NCBI GenBank assembly: GCA_030761205.1
Contig: JAULJL010000035.1
Location: 13,968,001 to 14,032,000, forward strand
Origin: Fremontodendron californicum
Taxonomy: Eukaryota > Streptophyta > Magnoliopsida > Malvales > Malvaceae
DNA length: 64,000 nucleotides
Direction of reading: 5' to 3'
Shown here: positions 24,136 to 34,616 of the stretch, piece after piece
Position numbering within the stretch: position 1 is the first letter of the stretch
How the letters are laid out: every line of letters starts with the position of its first letter
The notes under the pieces: generated by a model
Database searches by the model: none
What the model was told of the DNA's origin: nothing
What the model saw: only the letters and a program-made list of their open reading frames with translations
Translations under genes and position numbers: made by a program

Positions 24136-24402
24136 AAGACTTGTCCATAGATTGGATCGGGCGGTCTGAATTTTTTTTTTTTTTATTCAGGCTTGAGCCG
24201 GATCAACTCGAAAGTCGATTTTACTATTCACAAAATATTAAAAAAATATTTTATATTAATATTTATATATTTTATAATTAAAAATATATTTTTTATTCAT
24301 AAACAGTAATTTAAGTCGGACCAATCAAAATTAAAAAAAAAAAACTTATTTTCAAGCCCAACCTAATACGAACCTGATCTATCGAACCCTTGGACAGGTC
24401 TA
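24136..24402. mobile_element. hAT-type MITE, G+C-ended family, with perfect 8-bp duplication
   Basis: CTTGAGTG lies on both sides (24128-24135, 24403-24410). Left end AAGACTTGTCCATAGATTGG, right end inverted TAGACCTGTCCAAGGGTTCG. It is 267 bp with an AT-rich core. Confidence 0.85.
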
Positions 24403-24700
24403 CTTGAGTGCTTGATCCATTAAACATAATAGAGGAGCACCACATCAATAAAATGTGGAATCATAAGTTTTGGAGCAGGAAACTAGTCAATTTTCAAGGC
24501 AAAATTGGTGAAAACAAAGAATTTTCTGAAATGATTTTTCCCACCCTAATGAAAACAATCCAAGTGTAAATTGGTGAAAATAGAGCAGAGACAATACTAA
24601 GCTGCCTATATTGCAGTAGAAACATATGCTGGCAAAATTGAAGAAGTTGACAATTTCAAAGAAAGTTGGAAAGAAATCTTGTTTCTCTTGATTTCAAATC

Positions 24701-24766
24701 TCACCACTTCCAAGAGGGCTGCCTTGAGGTATCGCCAGATGCCCACGCTTGATAGTCTTTCACAAG
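24701..24766 (-). CDS. Possible terminal exon of an unidentified host gene
   Basis: On the minus strand an acceptor TTGTGCAG at 24767-24774 is followed by 21 open codons ending ASGDTSRQPSWKW and a TGA at 24703-24701. Composition and a tidy acceptor suggest a real last exon, but I do not recognise the protein. The preceding exon could be 25230-25299 (reading KGHEEANTLEISTIIETAAD), which is cut by copia element A. If so, the gene is disrupted. The evidence is thin. Confidence 0.25.
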   Translation of the reverse strand, partial: LVKDYQAWASGDTSRQPSWKW

Positions 24767-24848
24767 CTGCACAACCATGAAAGTATATCAGAACTATGTC
24801 TTTGAAAAGCAGAATTGCTCATTTGCTTTGAGTTGGATTTGTTGCTTC

Positions 24849-24990
24849 ATAGTTGTTATTTTGTGATTTCAGTTCTTTTCGTCGTCGATATTTATGGTTA
24901 ATATTTAATGCAATTGACCGCAATTGCATTCATACACGACGCGACCGAAAATACATCCACAATCACGATTTTAATCCTTGTCCCATATAC
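24849..24990. repeat. Partial copy of the ATCGCAATTGCG-rich MITE
   Basis: Contains TTTCGTCGTCGATATTTATG and GCAATTGACCGCAATTGC, words shared with the element at 9256-9452. Ends not resolved. Confidence 0.35.
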
Positions 24991-25299
24991 AGAACCCACA
25001 CTGAGAAACAAATCAATCTGGAAGATGCCGAAGTAGCTGCAACTGGCACATTACGAAAAAAATGAAACAGTATTATTTCTTAACTCTTTACATGATTGTA
25101 TACATCATAATTTGCCCATTTCAGTACTCTGGTCTCCCCTCCCCATGCAAAATGCAAATTTCCCGCACCCTAATAAAAGGAAAAGAAATAATAATAAGGA
25201 ACATTCATGCTGCATTAAACAGCATTTTAACCGTCAGCAGCTGTTTCTATGATTGTAGAAATTTCCAGTGTGTTAGCCTCTTCATGCCCCTTTTGAGCA

Positions 25300-25789
25300 T
25301 GTTGAGAAAAACTTAGAGTAAATAACTCTAATTTTACCACTCAAAGAAGAAAGTTTAGATTTTAGGAAAACTCACAAATGCTCACACTTCACTCTAGACT
25401 ACACTCTTTAGAGAAGAACTCCTTAGGAAAACTTAGAACTTTTATTGCTTATTGAAGCTTACTACTTGATGATTTACAAATGCAAGGGAGGGGGTATTTA
25501 TACAATACCAAGACAAACACAAGCCACACAAATATAAAATCTAAATAAATTACAACCACCCATTATTGTTTAATAACAACCACACATTTAAATCACACAA
25601 CTACAACCACACATTAAACCACACAATTGCAACCACACATTGTTGTTTAATAACAACCACACATTTAAATCACACAACTACAACCACACATTAAACCACA
25701 CAATTGCAACCACACATTAAACCACACAATTGCAACCACACATTGTTAGGCTTTTATTTTTCCTTGGGCTGGTATTGGACAATTTAACA
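25300..25789 (-). repeat. 3' LTR of copia element A (490 bp)
   Basis: Same sequence as the other LTR apart from four single-base differences and one fewer 54-bp minisatellite block. The repeat of ACAACCACACATT words lies at 25550-25745. Confidence 0.93.
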
Positions 25790-28700
25790 CTCCCCCTCAA
25801 TACCAGCTCTTCCTCTTTGCACCATGTTGAGTTGACGATGAAACATTTCAAATTTGTTGATACTCAAACCTTTTGTGAATAAATCTGCCATTTGATCATC
25901 TGTCTTGATCTGCTTCATCTCAATCTCTTCTTGTAGAACCTTTTCTCTGATAAAGTGATAATGCACTTCTATATGTTTGGTTCTTGCGTGAAAGACTGGA
26001 TTTTCTGCCAAACGAATTGCTGACTGGTTGTCGCAATACAACGGAACTGCATAATCTACTGGTTGATGTAGATCACTCATTAGTTGTATCAGCCACGTAC
26101 ACTCTTGAGCTGCCATTGCTGCTGCTCGATACTCAGCTTCGGTAGTTGACAATGATACCGTTGGTTGTCTCTTACTGCATCAAGAAATTGTTCCAGAACC
26201 AAGTTTAAACATGTACCCAGTTGTTGATCTCCTGGTGTCATGATCTCCTGCATAGTCAGCATCACAATAACCAACTAACTTACAGTCTTCACCTTTCTTG
26301 TACAAAAGACCATAATCTATTGTACTTTTCACATATCTCAGTATTCGTCGAACTGCTTCTAAATGAGGCTTCTTCGGATTTTGCATATACCGACTCATCA
26401 CACCAACTGTATAAGAAATGTCAGGTCGAGTCAAGGTTAAGTAGATCAAGCTACCTACCAATTGTCGATACATAGTTGCATCTTCCAAGTCTTTGCCTTC
26501 AAGTGCACACATCTTGCCATTTGGTTCCATCGGTGTTGAAATTGGCTTGCTCTCGAGCATTCCAAACCTTTTTAGCAAATCTTTAGAATATTTTTGTTGA
26601 CAGAGAAATATTCCTTCTTGTATGTGATCAACCTCTAGACCAAGAAAGTGCTTGAGTTGTCCAAGTTCTTTCATTTGGAAACGAACTGATAAATTCTCCT
26701 TGGTTTGAAGAATTTCTGCCTCATAATCACCAGTTATGATTAAATCATCCACATATATCAATACGATAGCTAGCTTTCCTCCATTAGCTTTGACGAACAA
26801 GCTGGAATCTGCAGGTGTCACTGAATAACCACTATGAGTTAAAAATTCAGCAATCTTACCATACCATGCTATAGGTGCTTGTTTCAATCCGTAAAGTGCC
26901 TTTCGCAGCTTACACACATGCTCAGGATGATTTTGGTTTTGAAATCCCAATGGTTGAATCATGTAGATTTCCCGATCTAGCTCTCCATGAAGGAATGCAT
27001 TCTTCACATCCATCTGCCACAAGTTCCAGTCTTTGTTGGCTGCAAGGGCAAGTAGGACTCGTACGGTTGTAAGTCTTGCCACCGGACTAAACGTTTCATC
27101 ATAGTCTAGCTCATACTTCTGAGAGAAACCACGAGCCACCAACCGTGCCTTGTACCTTTCAATCGACCCATCTGGACGATGTTTTATCTTGTAAACCCAC
27201 TTGCAGGATATGGGTTTCACATCTCTTGGTTTTGGCACTAGATCCCAAGTCTGATTCTGCTCAAGCGCAGTGATCTCTTCTTTCATAGCCATAATCCACT
27301 CAGAACTCTGTGATGCTTCTTCAAACGTCTCAGGTTCTGTTGCAATTGGTTCTTCCACTATGGCTGCATTAGCATATTTGGGATTTGGCTTCCGTGCTCT
27401 TGTTGTCCTTCGGATTTGTGATTGTGGAGATGGTTCTTCCACTTCACTCGATCTAACATCTGGTTGATACACACCAGTTTGCCAAGGACTCTGGACTAAC
27501 ACTTGCTCGTCATCGTCATCATCACATAGGTCTTCTACTTCGTCTGAAGTTGATTGAAGTTGGACAATATACTCTCCCATTTTCTGTTGTAGCATGTCTT
27601 CAAATTCTTTTGAATCTGACAACACGTCCTTTTCTGAGGACCACCAGGAAGATGCTTCATCGAATACCACATTGCGTGAAGTGTAACATCTTCCACTCGT
27701 AGGATCACAACATCTCCACCCTTTCCTTTGGTTGTCGTATCCCACAAAGATACACCTTGTTGCTTTCTTATCAAACTTGCTACGTAAATGATCAGGAACA
27801 AATACATAACATACACAACCAAATACTCGAAAGTAGCTGACTGAAGGTTTCATTTTCCACAATTTCTCAAAGGGTGAAACAAACTCTAACCTTGGTTGAG
27901 GAAGTTTGTTGATCACATGGGCTGCGGTTCTCATAGCTTCGGCCCAAAATCTTCCGGGTACATTCTTTGCATGCAGCATACTCCGACAAATTTCTGCAAG
28001 ATGCCGATTCTTTCTCTCTGCTACACCATTCTGTTGTGGTGTATTGACACAAGTATACTGATGACGTATGTTGCATTCTCGTAGGTATTGAGAGAATTCG
28101 CCTGAGCTATATTCTCCTCCATTGTCTGTGCGCAAGCAACATATCTTCTTTCCCACTTCTCCTTCAACTATCTCTTTGAACTCTTTAAACTTTGAGAAAG
28201 TGTCAGACTTTTCTTTCATAAAGAAAACCCACACATACCTGGAACAAATCATCAATAAACGTCACCATGTACCGCGTTCCACTAATTGATGGTTGCTTAA
28301 CGGGCCCAAATACATCAGAGTGAACTAACTCTAATGGTTTTTTTGCTTTAAACTTTGACTCCTCGTATGGCAATTGGTGTGCTTTACCATATTGGCATCC
28401 TGCACAAACTGTGTCTGTTCTTATGTCAAGCTGAGGAAGTCCCTTAAGCATCGACTTCTTCATCATCATACTTAGCTTGGAATAACTAACATGACCTAAC
28501 CGCATGTGCCATAAATCTGCTGTATCGCTCCTTCTTGTCTTGTCTACATATGCTGACTCTGCTGACATCACGTAGACTGACTCCAGACGTCGTCCTTCCA
28601 TCATCGGCTGTCCTGAGATTTTGAGATCACGATATACCTTCACATCCCTTGGACCAAACAGAATATGGTGACCTGACGATGTTAATTGTGCCACTGAAAG

Positions 28701-29891
28701 CAAATTTTTCTTCATGCCTTGGACATGGTAAACATCTTGTAGTGGTACCTGATTATGACTATATCGAGGTGCTACTACCGTCTTACCGATGTGAGTAATC
28801 GGTAATCTTGAATTATCAGCTGTCACAACAATGCGATTTCCCTTGTATTCTGACAGGTTCTGCAACTTCTGTTTATCGCCTGTCATGTGATTTGAGCAAC
28901 CTGAATCGACAATCCAGTCATTCTCATAGTCAATTCGGTCAGCCGTTGTTACTGTGAGAGCTAACTCTTCCTCTTCCATAGCAAAAAATGCTTCAGCGTC
29001 CCAATCATCTTCGCTTTTATCCTTTGTACTAGAAGTAGCAGCATTGCTCTCAGCGGGCCTTTTGTTAAACCAACAGTCTTTTGCCATGTGACCTTTCTTG
29101 TCACAGTTGTAACAGTTACCTTCAAATCTTTTATTGTTGCTACGATTCTTTGAAGCTCCCCCTGGACGAGAGCTCCCTTCTCCTTGATGACTTTTTGTCT
29201 TGTCACCATACTTTTTAGATCCACCACCGACGTGCTGTTTGAATTTGTCTTTGCTTTTGTTGGTGTAGAGTGCTTTCTCTTCACTTTTCAACGAGACCCC
29301 TCCCATTTGCTTGGCCATAGATTCTTGACCAACAAGCAAATTTTCAAACTCTACAAGTGATGGTTGAGTTGGCCATCCTTGTATAGCGGCAACGAAGCTG
29401 CGATATTCGGGCCTCAAACCATGGATAATTATTCTTTTTACCCTGGTATCTCCAATAGCAGCTGTAGGATCTAAATCAGAAATTTCACGGCATAACGTTT
29501 TTACCTTGTGAAAGTATTGAGCAATCGGTATATCTCGTTGTGCAACTGATAACAATTCATTCTCAAGAAGTTGAAGTCTTGTGTCATTCTTTCTCGAAAA
29601 GAGTGCATCTAAAGTATCCCACGCTTCTTTTGGCGTTTCTAACTTTTGTATGTGTTCCAACATTTCTTCTTCAACTGTGGTCTTAAGGGCAAACATGGCT
29701 TTACCCACTTTAATCTTCCATTTGCGCAAGGTTCCTTGAGCATCTTCTTGCTCGGGCTTCGTAACTTCACTACCACCAACGACTTCCCAAATGTCTTGAC
29801 CTTGTAGGTAAGACATCATACACGTCTTCCACGTGTTGTAATTTTTGTGATTGAGCTTCTTGATTCCTCCAACTACTTGAAGATCACCCAT
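25784..29891 (-). pseudogene. Gag-Pol polyprotein of copia element A, two lesions
   Basis: Start ATG at 29891. In order: UBN2-type Gag (residues ~1-240), zinc knuckle CYNCDKKGHMAKDC (260-273) and aspartic protease DSGCSNHMTG (329-338). These are followed by the integrase zinc region (HMRLGH...CAGCQYGK) and integrase core (TDNGGEY, NGVAERKN). Then come the reverse transcriptase (YVDDLIITG) and RNase H (YCDADYAGD, STTEAEYRAA). Two lesions are visible. A one-base insertion near 28240 shifts the frame inside the integrase start (FIDD^..YVWVFFMK). A TGG-to-TGA change near 26179 stops RNase H after SGTIS; downstream the frame is unchanged to 25784. Otherwise full length, so it was coding until recently. 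Lineage (Ale/Retrofit or Tork side) not assigned. Confidence 0.92.
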
Positions 29892-30146
29892 CGTGTCGGC
29901 AAGACTCTAACAATACCGAACAAGCTTGATTTTGAGACACAAACTTGTAAAGTACAAACTCCTCACGACTCAAGAACGCTCAAACCAAAAATAGTACCTG
30001 AATAACTATTTCACCGTGAACAGTACCGTATACGTGAATAGTATCGTATACCATATACTTGAATAAATCTCGTATATGTTAACAATTACTATAAAAGTAT
30101 ATAGTGACACGTGTGAATAGTAACTATGGTAGTAACTCACAACCTA

Positions 30147-30158
30147 GCTCTGATACCA
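30147..30158 (-). other. Primer-binding site of copia element A
   Basis: TGGTATCAGAGC on the minus strand, two bases inside the 5' LTR; complementary to the 3' end of initiator tRNA-Met. Confidence 0.85.
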
Positions 30159-30160
30159 AT

Positions 30161-30704
30161 TGTTGAGAAAAACTTAGAGTAGATAACTCTAATTTTACCA
30201 CTCAAAGAAGAAAGTTTAGATTTTAGGAAAACTCACAAATGCTCACACTTCACTCTAGACTACACTCTTTAGAGAAGAACTCCTTAGGAAAACTTAAAAC
30301 TTTTATTGCTTATTGAAGCTTACTACTTGATGATTTACAAATGCAAGGGAGGGGGTATTTATACAATACCAAGACAAACACAAGCCACACAAATATAAAA
30401 TCTAAATAAATTACAACCACCCATTGTTGTTTAATAACAACCACACATTTGAATCACACAACTACAACCACACATTAAACCACACAATTGCAACCACACA
30501 TTGTTGTTTAATAACAACCACACATTTAAATCACACAACTACAACCACACATTAAACCACACAATTGCAACCACACATTAAACCACACAATTGCAACCAC
30601 ACATTGTTAGCCACACAATTGCAACCACACATTAAACCACACAATTGCAACCACACATTGTTAGGCTTTTATTTTTCCTTGGGCTGGTATTGGACAATTT
30701 AACA
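30161..30704 (-). repeat. 5' LTR of copia element A (544 bp)
   Basis: In element orientation this is the promoter-bearing LTR. It contains a minisatellite of CCACACAATTGCAACCACAC-type units (30420-30658). It is 54 bp longer than its partner because of one extra tandem block at about 30606-30659. Confidence 0.93.
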
Positions 30705-30777
30705 GAGCAATCTAGGAATGAAGTGAAATATAAGATGCCTACAAACAGAGAATGAGATAGAATAAATCACAGCAGTA

Positions 30778-30979
30778 TTATGTTATTCGGATTCGGGGGT
30801 GTGTGTGTCAAATACGGGTATGTGTCCAACATGAGTATGTTCAATTTTTTTAAAGTTTTTCCGTGTATTTGGAGGATCTTTGGAATGTCACATCCTCGTA
30901 TCTATGTACAAATATGCATCGAACATGGATGTCAGGCACGAATACTTCAAAACAAAATTGAAGAGTCGGAGCAATATAT
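30778..30979. mobile_element. hAT-like MITE 'CTATGTTRCTC', cluster copy 1
   Basis: Left end TTATGTTATTCGGATTCGG, right end ...GAGTCGGAGCAATATAT, inverted to each other. Interior: TGTGTCCAACATGAGTATGT, TGGAGGATC, then TCGAACATGGATGTC. Non-coding. Flanking duplication no longer visible. Confidence 0.65.
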
Positions 30980-31263
30980 ACATGACAATCTGACTCCGTA
31001 TTTTGGTACCTAAAACATAAATTGCCAATTGGAACAAAATAAAAAAAAAAAAAAAAAAAAAAAGGGCAGCACCAATCTCTACCTCCAAATAAGAAGTAAA
31101 AGCCAATTTGATAGTTTTAACCTGGCAAATCACAGAAAGTACATAACCAAAAGAAAAAAGAAAAAGAAGTCAATTTTCTAAACATCTTTCCTTTTACGTG
31201 CAGCTAGACAGTCGCAAGTTCCACAATGAACAAATCATTTAGTAGTCAAGGAATGTGATGTAT

Positions 31264-31431
31264 CTATGTCGGACTTGAGTGTAGGAATCGGATATGGGTA
31301 TGTGTCTAACACGGGTATGTTTAATATTTTCTAAGTTTTTTATATATTTGGAGGATTATATCTCCATACCCATATTCATGTATGTGTCAAACACCGGTGT
31401 TTCAAATAAAATAAAAGTCAGAGCAACATAG
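31264..31431. mobile_element. hAT-like MITE 'CTATGTTRCTC', cluster copy 2
   Basis: Starts CTATGTCGGACTTGAGTG and ends AAAGTCAGAGCAACATAG; same interior order as copy 1. Flanks share ATGTA (31258-31262 and 31432-31436), consistent with a worn target duplication. Confidence 0.65.
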
Positions 31432-31781
31432 ATGTACAATATAGAAGTGAAGTCTGTGAAGATGTGTGAGCGTTTCACAATCTCATACATACAGTTTGGA
31501 GTCCTTACAGGACTCATCCAGTAGATATGTGGATGATAGCTGTTTCTCCTGCAGCCACCATTTTTAGCTCTTTGCCTTTCGCTTGCTCCACCATGTATTA
31601 TTTTTCTCTCCCCTCTGCAATTCTCGAAGCAAATATGTCAAGACAGACAGCTTTTCGATGATGTACAACACCACTTACAAACTAACCAGTCCATATTCCA
31701 TATAGTTTAATCTGATAAGTTGGACATAATTCATAACAGCAAAGTAGAATGCTACTTGTTCTGGTAATAATTTGCTGCAAG
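31432..31781. other. Intergenic or intronic spacer between MITE copies
   Basis: Less AT-rich than the surroundings. A minus-strand open stretch at about 31655-31545 ends GEKNNTWWSKRKAKS and a stop. I could not tie it to any family, so I do not call a gene. Confidence 0.3.
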
Positions 31782-31971
31782 CTATGTTACTCCGACTCCT
31801 TATTTTCTTTGAAGTACTTGTGTCCGACACTCATGTCTGACACATATTCAGACATGGATATAAGGATACGATCTTCCAAATATATGAAAAAACTTAGAAA
31901 AAAAAATTGAATATACCCGTGTCGGATACATACCCATATCCGACACTTACCCCCGAATCCGACTGACATAG
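31782..31971. mobile_element. hAT-like MITE 'CTATGTTRCTC', cluster copy 3 (inverted relative to 1 and 2)
   Basis: Starts CTATGTTACTCCGACTCC and ends CCGAATCCGACTGACATAG. Flanks GCTGCAAG (31774-31781) and GCTGAAAG (31972-31979) agree at 7 of 8 positions. Confidence 0.75.
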
Positions 31972-33152
31972 GCTGAAAGTAAGAGTCAGCATTCAGCGAG
32001 GATGGATAAAACCAAACAAGAGAAGAATAGTCTGGAGCACCATCAACTAGCAGCTATTTGTTGATGCCATTCATGTAATCAAGTACATGCTTGGCTTGTT
32101 TGAAAGGAAAAACTCTTTCCAAAAATGAAACCTGCTGAGAAAATAGTTTCAGACCGCATGCAGGGCTCCTTTTAACATCATTCCCACTCATATAAGCATT
32201 ATAAACATAACTCTTGGCTAAACTTGACACTAAAAAAAGTAGAAGCTTTCCAAGAACTACAAGCTTATAGATAATCTAAAAGGACAATTCCTAGAATCAC
32301 TTCCTAAAATTGATTTCTACCATTAACAAAAATACATTAAATACCTCAAAACAAAAGTATAAAACATTAATAGTTTTTCTTCTAGATATATTATACCCTT
32401 GCATCACCAATCAAGCTTTTCATCCTTTAAATGCAATCAAAATTGTCTAGTCTCCAACATAAATTTTAATGTAAGAGTTGGATCCCAAGCTATGTTGCTT
32501 TGACTCTTCATTTTTCTTGAAGTACTCAATGTTTGTCGCTCATGTCCGATGCATATCTGGACATGGGTATAGGGATATGATCTTCTAAGGAAAAATCCTT
32601 TTTTTTAAAAATGAATATACTCGTGTAGGACACATACCGTATCTGACACTCACATCCGAATCCGAGTAACATAGATCCCAAGTGCTCCACCATCTTTTAT
32701 TTTTTATTATTTTGACAGATATCCTTAATGTGATAATCCAATACAAATTTGATTTGTAAATTGGACCTCATGAGCCACAGATAAGAGTCTAGCAAATGCA
32801 TTATAATAGCTAAAAACGAAACGAAAAATTTGCTAAAACAGTAGAGCATCATGATTTGCTCACATATAATTCTACACACATAATTCAAAAAGTGGTTATG
32901 CGCATCAAAACATTACAGCCACAAGTACAGACTCATTGAATTGGTGAATTTGCACCATGTTGGTCACCTTGTTGCTAATTGACTAAATACTTTTCCAACC
33001 ATTGGAGTAGGGATTATAGACCATCCACTATCATTCAAGGCTGCCAAAAGCAGAATATATTTTAGGACTCCACTACAAACCTTCCTTTTAACAGCTCAAG
33101 TCTATTATGTATTACCACCTTACCAGACTATGGCTGCTAAATGGCTAAATAA
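31972..33152. other. Spacer between MITE copies
   Basis: Apart from MITE copy 4, no supported coding sequence or repeat ends. Confidence 0.4.
32490..32674. mobile_element. hAT-like MITE 'CTATGTTRCTC', cluster copy 4, perfect 8-bp duplication
   Basis: CTATGTTGCTTTGACTC...CCGAATCCGAGTAACATAG, flanked on both sides by ATCCCAAG (32482-32489, 32675-32682). This copy fixes the ends and the 8-bp duplication for the family. 185 bp, non-coding. Confidence 0.85.
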
Positions 33153-33351
33153 CTATGTTACTCGAATTCGGATGTGAGTGTCGGAACACGAGTATGTGTC
33201 CAACATGGGTATGTTTAATTTTTTCTAAGATTTCCATGTATTTAGAGGATCCTTGGAGGATCATATTCCCAATACTCATGTTCTGATATGCGTCGGACAC
33301 AAGTGTCAGATGCGGATACTTCAAGAAAAATGAAGAGTCGGAGCAACAAAA
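33153..33351. mobile_element. hAT-like MITE 'CTATGTTRCTC', cluster copy 5
   Basis: Left end CTATGTTACTCGAATTCGG; right end GAAGAGTCGGAGCAACAAAA, same orientation as copies 1 and 2. Target duplication not recognisable. Confidence 0.65.
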
Positions 33352-33831
33352 TACTAACTGAGGCTATTGCCAACGAGTTCAAAATAAATTATCTGAGAAA
33401 AACTCAAACAGCCCAAAATATTAATCTGCACACAGACTAAATTTGCATATCTAGATTCCACTTGATGTAAACCAATTGGTTTTGCTACTAAAATCGTCAT
33501 TCTATCTTCTTCACTTTTAAACCCAAATTTGCTTTGTATACCATGATTCTTTATATCTATGATTTTTATGGAACCAGAAAAATTAAACGATCACTTTAAC
33601 AAAAAGCAGACAACCTTGTTAAGGATAAAGTTCCTCACTTCCAACAATCCAAAGTGATCATAAAGCTTATGCAGCGACTTCTAAATTCAGAAATTGATAA
33701 AAACTCATAATAGACTGAGAGCTACCAACTTCCAAAAAAAGTAAAAAGAAAAAAAACCTTCTTTTGATCAGCTTCAGAAAACTTACAAAAAAGTGTTGGA
33801 AAAAAGAAAAAAGAAAAAAAAAAGATGTACT

Positions 33832-34405
33832 TGTTAAAGTCAACAACTCCTCTAGAATTCTCTCATCTAGAATTCTCTCCAAACTTTATTATTTCTCTAG
33901 GTTTTTCTAAAATTTTCTTAAGTCTTCTTTCTAGAGTTCTCTCTAGATTTTTTATTGTTCTTTCTCTAGAATTGTCTACATAATTCTCCCTAGATTATTC
34001 TTCAATCACCTTCCTAGAAACTTCTCTCCCTAGTTTCTTCTATATTCTTCTCCATATTTGCTTCTCTAGAATATTATAGCTTAGCCAACATACATACTAG
34101 AATGTTGTAAGGAACCGACATAAATGGTTATAAATAGAGCCTTAGGTGTTATGTGTTGTGTAGTGAAATTAGTAGTGAAATGAAGAGTGGTGAGTAGAGA
34201 GAAAAAGGAAGAAAAAGATATGAGTGAAAGAGTGAAGTTGTGAGTGCATATTAAAAGAGTGTGTCTAGTGTATATTTGGTCTTTTCTCATATTAATAAAA
34301 GAGTTTTTTTTCGGAAGTTACTGTAGCATCCCGAGATAAAGTTACTGTAGCAAATCGGTACTGTAGCACAAAACTACAATTGGTACCGAGAGTCAAAAAT
34401 CAACA
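33832..34405 (+). repeat. 5' LTR of element C
   Basis: TGTTAAAG...AATCAACA. Contains a TATA box (GGTTATAAATAGAGCC, about 34128-34140). Its U5 has three spaced ACTGTAGCA words (34320-34375) that the related LTRs of element B lack. The first ~150 bp is a series of TTCTCTAGAATTCT-type direct repeats. Confidence 0.95.
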
Positions 34406-34616
34406 AACTGGTATCAGAGCTAGACGGTCAGGGACCGGAGTACGCATATCGGAGAAAGACAGTCTGGGACTGTGAAGATTATTGGTCTGGGACCAAGACG
34501 ATCGAGGATCGTAGTTCGTGGAGACGTGGAAATTCTGCCGGTACACGGTCAGGGACTGTGAAATTAAGTGAACGAGAATCAAATTTGAGGTAAGTGTAGG
34601 GCACTCTCAAGACACT
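34406..34616 (+). promoter_or_regulatory. Leader of element C with primer site, repeated GTCWGGGAC words and a splice-donor match
   Basis: After the primer site, GGTCAGGGACC, GTCTGGGACTGTG, GTCTGGGACCAAG and GTCAGGGACTGTG occur at roughly 30-60 bp spacing (34427-34562). The same set is kept in the leader of element B (minus strand, ~51250-51395). Just before the ORF, TTTGAGGTAAGTG (34585-34597) fits a 5' splice site. Repeated stem-forming words in a gag leader may serve RNA dimerisation or packaging; that is inference. Confidence 0.5.

Larger units (their letters stand above)
25300..30704 (-). mobile_element. Ty1-copia LTR retrotransposon A (complete, young)
   Basis: Two LTRs (25300-25789 and 30161-30704) with TGTTGAG...AACA ends bracket a gag-pol region on the minus strand. 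The exact 5-bp target duplication GAGCA lies at 25295-25299 and 30705-30709. The primer-binding site is TGGTATCAGAGC (minus strand, 30158-30147), matching initiator tRNA-Met. The polypurine tract TGAGGGGGAG is at 25800-25790. The LTRs differ by about four substitutions plus one 54-bp indel in my alignment, so the insertion is recent. Confidence 0.95.

Noticed and set aside
25550..25745. CRISPR-like array of short repeats in the LTR of element A
   Set aside because: The ACAACCACACATT repeats are a direct minisatellite without unique spacers, lie in an LTR, and the organism is a plant.
34081..34290. Identical 69-codon minus-strand frames at 34081-34290 and 36388-36597
   Set aside because: They lie in the two identical LTRs of element C, antisense to its promoter region; their identity reflects the LTR, not a gene family.
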